Below are positions 35,257 to 41,837 of a stretch of DNA of 41,837 bases, piece after piece. Positions within the stretch are counted from its first letter, which is position 1. Each line of letters starts with the position of its first letter. Below the pieces are notes generated by a model. The model was not told the origin of the DNA, made no database searches, and was given only the letters and a program-made list of their open reading frames with translations. The DNA is from an uncultured Celeribacter sp. (GTDB lineage: Bacteria; Pseudomonadota; Alphaproteobacteria; Rhodobacterales; Rhodobacteraceae). A program made the translations under genes and the position numbers. Location of the stretch: contig CALLMA010000005.1 in the NCBI GenBank assembly GCA_938008015.1, forward strand, positions 1 through 41,837, given 5' to 3'.

Positions 35257-35514
35257 TCAACGCGCTGCAAAATCTAACAGCTTGTTCATCATAGATTTTA
35301 ATTCAGCAGGGATGGTTTTTTGCGATGTGGCATATGCTAAAAGATCTTGATCATGCTCAGCCATAAATGTTTCAAATTCATCAAGCTCAGCTGTCGTCAT
35401 ATCTTGTAAATGCGCATCCGCATAACCGCCAATGAGCAAATCCATTTCTTTGATGCCACGACGCCATGCACGTATTTTTAATCTCTTACGGCGAATCTCA
35501 ATGCTTTCACTCAT
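35257..35514 (-). CDS. sdhE: Succinate dehydrogenase assembly factor SdhE
   Basis: An 85-residue helical protein of the SdhE/SDHAF2 family that promotes FAD attachment to SdhA. It carries the family motif RRGIKEMDLLIGGYAD with the RGxxE element (R19-E23 with this start), followed by LDEFETFMAEHDQDLLAY. Three ATG codons in a row open the frame (35520, 35517, 35514); AGGA is 6 bases before the third, so I chose 35514. It is usually found near recG/mfd in alphaproteobacteria; here neither is in view. Confidence 0.94.
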   Translation of the reverse strand: MSESIEIRRKRLKIRAWRRGIKEMDLLIGGYADAHLQDMTTAELDEFETFMAEHDQDLLAYATSQKTIPAELKSMMNKLLDFAAR

Positions 35515-35652
35515 CATCATTCCTAAATATGACTTATTCGGCTCCCTTCATACCCATACCACCGAAACTTTACCATATGAATTTTCGATGCACCCTTGGC
35601 CTTCTTCAATTATTATGTCTATCTAAGTAAAAAGAATTCATTTCCATGATGA

Positions 35653-36867
<1,215 letters not shown>

Positions 36868-36884
36868 ACACATAGAGATCAACC

Positions 36885-37193
36885 ATGCGCCCCACACACT
36901 ATATATATTCAGCTGCTATACTCATCTCACTATCGGCATGTGACATCCAGAAGTCTCATTATACAGAACCTGAAGTCTCAGGGCTCATTGGTGGCCGCGC
37001 CTATCCAGATCATGGCCACGTATGCCAAGTGATCGGTGAAAACAGTCTTACTCTTCAATACCTCGATGATAGCACCCTTTTAATCGGGTGCCCCCACCAT
37101 GAGAGAGGTGCAATCTCTGATCGGAAAGCAGAAGGCGCAAAAGAATTGATAAGAGTGGGAGATTGGATTCTCCTAGAAGCCCCTCTCAGATAG
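36885..37193 (+). CDS. Small lipoprotein of unknown function
   Basis: A 102-residue protein with a lipoprotein signal peptide ending in a lipobox LSAC, lipidated at C19. The mature part holds two further cysteines and no recognised domain. It follows aspC closely on the same strand and may be cotranscribed. It ends a few bases before the convergent MATE remnant. I do not recognise the family. Confidence 0.75.
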   Translation: MRPTHYIYSAAILISLSACDIQKSHYTEPEVSGLIGGRAYPDHGHVCQVIGENSLTLQYLDDSTLLIGCPHHERGAISDRKAEGAKELIRVGDWILLEAPLR

Positions 37194-37197
37194 AATT

Positions 37198-37389
37198 TTA
37201 GATCTTGGATTTGTAAGCCCAAAAGCGCCACGCCATTGAGATCCATGCCGCCGCGAGGCCAACATTCAAGCCGAGCCAAATGCCAACAGCGCCCATCCCC
37301 AATCGAAAGGCTAAGGTATAGAAGGCAAGCGTGCCGATGAGCCAATAGCTGTCGGAGGCTACGCGCATGGGGATCACAGGCATAATCAT
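37198..37389 (-). pseudogene. C-terminal remnant of a MATE transporter
   Basis: The 63 codons correspond to the last two helices of a MATE efflux protein. The ending SYWLIGTLAFYTLAFRLGMG, then AWRFWAYKSKI, aligns closely with the C-terminus of the intact MATE gene at 38185 (SYWLIGAPACYILAFPLGLG, AWRFWAHKSKI). Similarity stops near 37385, where the acyltransferase region begins. It lacks ten of twelve helices and cannot transport by itself. It is probably the residue of a tandem MATE duplicate. Confidence 0.85.
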
Positions 37390-37415
37390 TGTTGCGGCTT
37401 ATTGACCAATTCCAA

Positions 37416-38024
37416 TCATAAAGACTTCTTACCTTCCACTAAGGCTTCGATTTGCTCAAGAGCCACATTAATATCATCAAAACGAACTGCCTTCATATCA
37501 AAAGGTACCAAAAATTCCCACCAACGTATTTCAAGCAGCTTTAAAATAATTTCTTCGGGAAATCGAAATTTAATTACCCGAGCCGGTGTCCCAGCTACGA
37601 TTGCATAGGGAGGCACATCTTTATTAACAAAACTACCAGCCCCGATAATTGCACCATCGCCAACTACAACGCCTCGCCGTACAATTGCCTTGGCACCAAT
37701 CCAAACATCACTCCCCACGACGACATCTGGCAACTGCTTATGTTGGATCTTTTCGACTTTTCTATATTGTCGACGTATATAGTTGGGGTGGGATTTTTCT
37801 CTCCCAAAGTGAAAATTATTAAACTGAAAAGGATGTGTGCTTAACCAATCAGTTGGATGCTCAAAAGCATTGATATCCACATCTTCTGCTATTGAGCAAA
37901 AACGACCAATAACGGCAGCGTATCGAATTTTTGTGCCCGGCCTGGCATATGTATACCGTCCAATTTTTGCTTTTTTGGAGACAATACACCCCTCTAAGTT
38001 TACTGGCGCTTCAAGATTATCCAT
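37416..38024 (-). CDS. CatB-related O-acetyltransferase (left-handed beta-helix)
   Basis: A 202-residue hexapeptide-repeat acyltransferase expected to use acetyl-CoA. Repeats of the form IGRxxxI.. run over about 20-50 and 98-150. A loop [11 protein letters not shown] starts at candidate catalytic H56. The segment [13 protein letters not shown] (102-114) and the closing [13 protein letters not shown] are typical of CatB/xenobiotic and sugar O-acetyltransferases. The acceptor could be a drug or a surface sugar and cannot be told. It is more AT-rich than neighbouring genes and lies between two MATE 3' ends, both suggesting insertion. A 16-bp palindrome lies at 38133-38148, about 110 bp upstream. 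Confidence 0.9.
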   Translation of the reverse strand: MDNLEAPVNLEGCIVSKKAKIGRYTYARPGTKIRYAAVIGRFCSIAEDVDINAFEHPTDWLSTHPFQFNNFHFGREKSHPNYIRRQYRKVEKIQHKQLPDVVVGSDVWIGAKAIVRRGVVVGDGAIIGAGSFVNKDVPPYAIVAGTPARVIKFRFPEEIILKLLEIRWWEFLVPFDMKAVRFDDINVALEQIEALVEGKKSL

Positions 38025-38184
38025 TCAATTAAACTTATTCTTCCAGCGTTAATAAATACTAATAACTACCTGTATCACGGACAAAACACAATATCTTTAG
38101 TGGCTTCAAAATAATTTAAACATTTAAACTAAAAATCAAAATTGATTTCAGCCGCGAAAATTTATGTCGTATGTCAAACACATT

Positions 38185-39546
38185 CTAAATCTTTGACTTA
38201 TGCGCCCAAAAGCGCCACGCCATCAAAATCCACGCCATAGACAGCCCGATGATAAAGCCAATCCAAACACCAACCGCCCCCAGCCCTAAGGGAAACGCCA
38301 AAATGTAGCAGGCAGGCGCGCCGATGAGCCAATAGCTCACAGAGGCCAACCACATAGGGATCGTCGTATCATGAACACCGCGCAGACACCCCAGTGTCAC
38401 TTGTTGCCCGCCATCAGAAAGCTGCATCAACCCAGCAAAGAACAGTAATGTTGTCCCCAAGAGCAGTACCTGCTCGCGCGCAGGCTCTAAGGGGGATAAA
38501 AACAATCCTAAAAAGGCTTGTGGCCCAATCACGAACAAAATTGTCGCGATAACGGCAAAGCCTGCAGATAAGACAGTGACACCCCATGCACCTTTGCGCA
38601 ATTCCAAGCGATCTCCGCTCCCATAAGCATTCCCCGCACGGATCGTGCCGGCTTGCGAAAGGCCGATTTGAACCATAAAGGTGAGCGAGGATATTTGTAT
38701 AACAATACCATGCGCAGCAAGTGAAACAGTATCAATCCAGCCAACCATCACAGTCGAAGCCGTAAAAAAGCCAATTTCTGCAAGGGAGGTTATTCCAATA
38801 GGAACGCCCATTTTCAAAAGCTTGGAAAACATGATCCAATCTGGTTGGAGTGGATTTTTGAGCAATTGATTTTCCGGTGTCGCGATTTGTGCGTAAGTAA
38901 AAAGCGCAATAATTGCTAGGAAACTAACAATCATAGAAGAAAGCCCCGCGCCAAAAACGCCAAGCTCCGGAAACCCTAAATTGCCGTAAATCAGCAACCA
39001 GTTCAAAGGGATATTCAGTATAACCGCGCCAAAAGTCATAAAGAAAACAAATCGTGTTTTTTCTAACGCAGAGAAATAGGAGCGCATCACTGCAATAATG
39101 AGCGCCGGCAAAATTTCGACACCCGTTAGAAGCAGATAAGGCCGCGCGATTTTTGCAAGCTCTGGTTCTTGGCCCAGTAGCACTAAGATTTTATCGCCGT
39201 ATAGAAAAAAGGGATAAAAAATAACGCTGACCATAATTGAAATCCAAAAGGCCATCCGTGTTGCGCGTCGAATTGTTGTCTGATCGCCCTGCCCCTTAGC
39301 TGTTGCCACAATAGGCATAACGGCAAAAGCCGCCCCAGCCATTAGGATAAACAGCACAAACCAGTAGCTTGAGGCCAAGGTCAAAGCCGCTAATTCCTCA
39401 AGACCATAGCGCCCGACCATGATCGTATCGGTCATATGGAGCAAAAATTGAGCAACTTGGCTGCCGATCAAAGGCAGACCGAGGATTAAGATGCTGCGAA
39501 TATCTTGTAAAAAGCGACGCTCATCTTTGGCAAAGTGACTATGCAT
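38185..39546 (-). CDS. MATE family efflux transporter (NorM-like)
   Basis: A 453-residue inner-membrane protein with about twelve helices in two homologous halves, exporting cationic drugs or metabolites against Na+ or H+. Family markers: LGLPLIGSQVAQFLLHMTDT in helix 1, GRYGLEELAA, and in the second half LGCLRGVHDTTIPM before helix 10. The ATG at 39546 has GAGG 5 bases upstream. A hairpin with a U-rich tail stands just in front of the start. Its 3' end matches the remnant at 37198. Confidence 0.94.
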   Translation of the reverse strand: MHSHFAKDERRFLQDIRSILILGLPLIGSQVAQFLLHMTDTIMVGRYGLEELAALTLASSYWFVLFILMAGAAFAVMPIVATAKGQGDQTTIRRATRMAFWISIMVSVIFYPFFLYGDKILVLLGQEPELAKIARPYLLLTGVEILPALIIAVMRSYFSALEKTRFVFFMTFGAVILNIPLNWLLIYGNLGFPELGVFGAGLSSMIVSFLAIIALFTYAQIATPENQLLKNPLQPDWIMFSKLLKMGVPIGITSLAEIGFFTASTVMVGWIDTVSLAAHGIVIQISSLTFMVQIGLSQAGTIRAGNAYGSGDRLELRKGAWGVTVLSAGFAVIATILFVIGPQAFLGLFLSPLEPAREQVLLLGTTLLFFAGLMQLSDGGQQVTLGCLRGVHDTTIPMWLASVSYWLIGAPACYILAFPLGLGAVGVWIGFIIGLSMAWILMAWRFWAHKSKI

Positions 39547-39563
39547 ATGGACCTCAAGAAAAG

Positions 39564-39599
39564 ACCCTTCGCACGCCTATACTAAATTGAACGAAGGGT
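39564..39599 (-). terminator. Hairpin between the aldo/keto reductase and MATE genes
   Basis: ACCCTTCG and CGAAGGGT (39592-39599 and 39564-39571) form an 8-bp stem with a 20-base loop, followed on the minus strand by CTTTTCTT and then the MATE ribosome binding site. It may end the upstream transcript or act as an attenuator for the transporter. Confidence 0.5.
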
Positions 39600-39652
39600 T
39601 ATACAGACTGAGCCCGTAAATCAGACACAGTCTTTTAATTTAAGACACTGTA

Positions 39653-40696
39653 TTAAAAAGGCATCGCATTGTCACGATGTGCTTTTTCAATATCTGAAAG
39701 AACCTCATCACTGAGCTTCATCGCGCTAGCGTCTAAAGATTTTTGGAGTTGCTCAACGGAGGTTCCGCCAATAATCGGCATAACATCGAAAGGCCGCGAA
39801 AGCGTCCAAGCAATAGCCATTGTTGTCGGATCAAGATCATGCTTTTTCGCAACATCAAGATAGGCTTGTGTCGCCTTCCATGCAGGCGCCGTCGTTCTGC
39901 CGCCCAATTTCCCATTCAAAGAAAGGCGCGAGCCTTCTGGGATCGTCTTGCCGCCTTGATATTTACCCGTCAACATACCGCACCCAAGGCATGAATACCC
40001 CAAAAGAGAGACTTCCTCATGGACCGCAAATTCCGCTAAATCCCCATCATAAAGCCGGCAGAGAAGAGAATATTCATTTTGAATAGATTGCATCTTTGGC
40101 GCACCTGTTTCTTGTGCAACTCTTTGCCATTGCGCCATTCCCCAAGCTGTTTCATTCGACGTGCCAAAAGCGCGCACTTTGCCCGATTTCTCGAGCGCAA
40201 TCATCGCTTCAGATACATCGCGCATATTCTCTAAAATAGCTTCTTTAGAAGGCTGGGTGCTTGGATCATATTCCCAAATTTGGCGGAAATGATAAGAGCC
40301 ACGATTTGGCCAATGCAACTGGAAGAGATCAATGTAATCTGTTTGCAGACGCTTCAATGAATTATCAACAGATTTGAGCATCGTCTCGGCCGTAATCTCA
40401 GGTGTCTTCATTCCTGGTGAGGCGCCCGCAATTTTCGTTGCCACAACCCAATCCTTGCGATTGCCGCGCGCAGCAAAATACTCACCAATGATTTCTTCTG
40501 TCGCCCCAAACGTATCTGGATGCATCGGGTTGACTGGATAAACATGGGCGGTATCCATAAAATCAACACCCACATCCTGAGAGAGATCGAGCTGCGCAAA
40601 AGCCTCTTCAGTGGTATTTTGCGTCCCCCAAGTCATTGTGCCCAAACAAATCTCAGAAACTTCAATGCCACTTGTGCCAATTTGCTTTTTCTGCAT
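39653..40696 (-). CDS. Aldo/keto reductase (Tas-like)
   Basis: A 347-residue NADPH-dependent (beta/alpha)8 barrel oxidoreductase. The catalytic tetrad is D48, Y53, K88 and H128 (FMDTAHVY, VATKI, FQLHWP). Length, and the insertion after VYPVNPMHPDTFG, match the Tas subgroup rather than the AKR5 enzymes. Substrate unknown. The frame extends to a TTG at 40714, but AAGG is placed 8 bases before the ATG at 40696, and the conserved start QKKQIGTSGIEVSEI fits it. Divergent from the gene at 40805. Confidence 0.93.
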   Translation of the reverse strand: MQKKQIGTSGIEVSEICLGTMTWGTQNTTEEAFAQLDLSQDVGVDFMDTAHVYPVNPMHPDTFGATEEIIGEYFAARGNRKDWVVATKIAGASPGMKTPEITAETMLKSVDNSLKRLQTDYIDLFQLHWPNRGSYHFRQIWEYDPSTQPSKEAILENMRDVSEAMIALEKSGKVRAFGTSNETAWGMAQWQRVAQETGAPKMQSIQNEYSLLCRLYDGDLAEFAVHEEVSLLGYSCLGCGMLTGKYQGGKTIPEGSRLSLNGKLGGRTTAPAWKATQAYLDVAKKHDLDPTTMAIAWTLSRPFDVMPIIGGTSVEQLQKSLDASAMKLSDEVLSDIEKAHRDNAMPF

Positions 40697-40804
40697 ATCT
40701 ATGCCCTTATTCAAAGTGAGTTATTCAATACAGTATCACTCTAAGCCATCTATGGCGCATGACAAGCGATAAAGAAAATGAATTAAGTTTTGGGGAGAAG
40801 GCAA

Positions 40805-41837
40805 ATGAAATGTGAAAAAGAAACAGTTGATCATTTGAGAGAGCGAGCAATAGAGATTTACAGCGATATTTCTGGCAAGGAAATCAAGGAAGACGAGCTC
40901 ACTGAGGCGATCTTAGGTATTGTAGGTGAAGACCATAAGGATGCTATGACGGACACAAAGAATTGTTTAGAGTTTTATGTAGCAAATTTGACAAATAGTA
41001 GTGCGAGAGGCCCTTCGCTAGCTTCATTAAAAGAGCTCAACAGCAGCGTTTTCGATGAAATTGTTACAAATGATGTAGTTAATAATATCACCAAAGAAAA
41101 ATTAGCTAGAAAATACCGAAGCAACGCTAAGAATTACGGTGATCTAAACGAAAAACAGATAGAGAAGATTGACACGCATAACTATAAAATAGAAAAAAAT
41201 AAGCTTCCAACCATCTTAAAATGGATTCAATCCACTGCAGAATTTACCAAATTCTTAAATAACAAACACGAAGCATCTAAGAAATTTTTAGAAAAAGGTA
41301 CCAACAAGCAAAACGTACTTAATGGAACAATTTCTGCCTATACTGATTTTATGAAACGTGCATTTAATGCTTGTGAATCAAATCAAGATAGGGCTGATTT
41401 CTTCGTTAAACATGTCGACAACCTACAAAAAATATACGGCCTTGGCCCAGCACTCGCTGCAAATTTTATCAAAGATTTATTCGCAATAGAGCTTGATAAA
41501 ACAGACCCACTAAACAACGAAAACCCAAAAGATAAACTCGCAGAGTGGTGCATTAAACCCGATATGCATGTGGCGAGAATGATGTATGTCATCACTGGAC
41601 GCGGTGAATACTCTGATGATCTTGTTAAAGAGAAGCAATCTGAAGTTAACAAACTCTACAAGGAAGAAAATCCATACATCAGCTGGCCACGATATGGAAA
41701 AAACGATAAAACTTCTGCCGAAGTGCGTATTATCTGTGATGTTTATGCTCTAGCAAAGGCAGCCGAATGCACACCTCTTGAGATCGATCGTCTTCTATAT
41801 CTCTGTGGTTCAGGCAATTTCGGCAAAAAAGGCGATG
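40805..41837 (+). CDS. Partial gene: protein with a helix-hairpin-helix glycosylase-like region
   Basis: The frame is open from the ATG at 40805 to the window edge: 344 codons and still running. GGGGAGAAGG lies just before the ATG. The N-terminal 200 residues are helical, Lys/Asn-rich and unfamiliar. Residues about 205-260 recall the HhH-GPD DNA glycosylase fold: IYGLGPALAANFI (210-222) resembles the helix-hairpin-helix, and KPDMHVAR (251-258) resembles the segment with the catalytic aspartate (D253), as in VDTHVFR of endonuclease III. The lysine of bifunctional glycosylases is not present at the matching place (GLGPALA). A later segment, ALAKAAECTPLEIDRLLY, follows. Base composition is much more AT-rich than the aldo/keto reductase beside it. 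The assignment is tentative; product and true C-terminus are unseen. Confidence 0.7.
   Translation, partial: MKCEKETVDHLRERAIEIYSDISGKEIKEDELTEAILGIVGEDHKDAMTDTKNCLEFYVANLTNSSARGPSLASLKELNSSVFDEIVTNDVVNNITKEKLARKYRSNAKNYGDLNEKQIEKIDTHNYKIEKNKLPTILKWIQSTAEFTKFLNNKHEASKKFLEKGTNKQNVLNGTISAYTDFMKRAFNACESNQDRADFFVKHVDNLQKIYGLGPALAANFIKDLFAIELDKTDPLNNENPKDKLAEWCIKPDMHVARMMYVITGRGEYSDDLVKEKQSEVNKLYKEENPYISWPRYGKNDKTSAEVRIICDVYALAKAAECTPLEIDRLLYLCGSGNFGKKGD

Noticed and set aside
41383-41652. 89-codon minus-strand frame near the right edge
   Set aside because: Shadow of the long plus-strand frame that begins at 40805 and has a good ribosome binding site.

Overview
The window looks like a chromosomal segment of an alphaproteobacterium with moderate GC, roughly 45-50% as judged by eye. 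The indicators are gene-order hallmarks: rsfS-rlmH-gpmI-envC-ctpA-rppH in one run, xseB-ispA-dxs, a MarR/OmpR-type pair resembling PetP/PetR beside ilvE, a tandem cold-shock-domain protein followed by a DUF192 protein, an RNase E with a large acidic insertion in its S1 domain, and an LdtR-like MarR regulator. I cannot fix the genus from sequence alone.

Layout. 1-5.3 kb: a gene-free stretch, tRNA-Ser(GGA), cysteine synthase, a cytochrome P450 overlapping a membrane-anchored alpha/beta-hydrolase-like gene, and a CcdA-type thiol transporter, all on the minus strand. 5.3-11.2 kb: rne with a roughly 520-bp leader region, tRNA-Pro(TGG), DUF192, a double cold-shock-domain gene and pdxH, all minus. 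11.4-17.7 kb (plus): fabI, two LysE-family transporters, gpt, a PpiD-like chaperone and trpE, closed by a strong bidirectional terminator. 17.7-23.2 kb (minus): the rppH/ctpA/envC/gpmI/rlmH/rsfS block. 23.5-26 kb (plus): leuC and a stealth-family sugar-phosphate transferase. 26.5-30.6 kb (minus): dxs, ispA, xseB, petR-like, petP-like. 30.9-34.5 kb (plus): ilvE, hemE, a small membrane protein coupled to an asparaginase. 34.6-35.5 kb (minus): LdtR-like regulator and sdhE. 35.7-37.2 kb (plus): aspartate aminotransferase and a small lipoprotein. 37.2-40.7 kb (minus): a MATE remnant, an acyltransferase, an intact MATE transporter and an aldo/keto reductase. The window ends inside a large plus-strand gene (from 40805) with a helix-hairpin-helix glycosylase-like C-terminal part.

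Most of the window is housekeeping: RNA processing and ribosome maturation, envelope maintenance, isoprenoid, heme, fatty-acid, amino-acid and purine metabolism. The main departures are: (1) a decayed tandem duplication of about 750 bp whose breakpoint survives as a 37-codon gpt'-'fabI chimera; (2) a MATE 3' remnant separated from an intact MATE gene by an acyltransferase; (3) the overlapping P450/hydrolase pair; (4) a stealth gene beside leuC; (5) the partial helix-hairpin-helix protein at the right edge. I found no CRISPR array, insertion sequence, rRNA or clear prophage.
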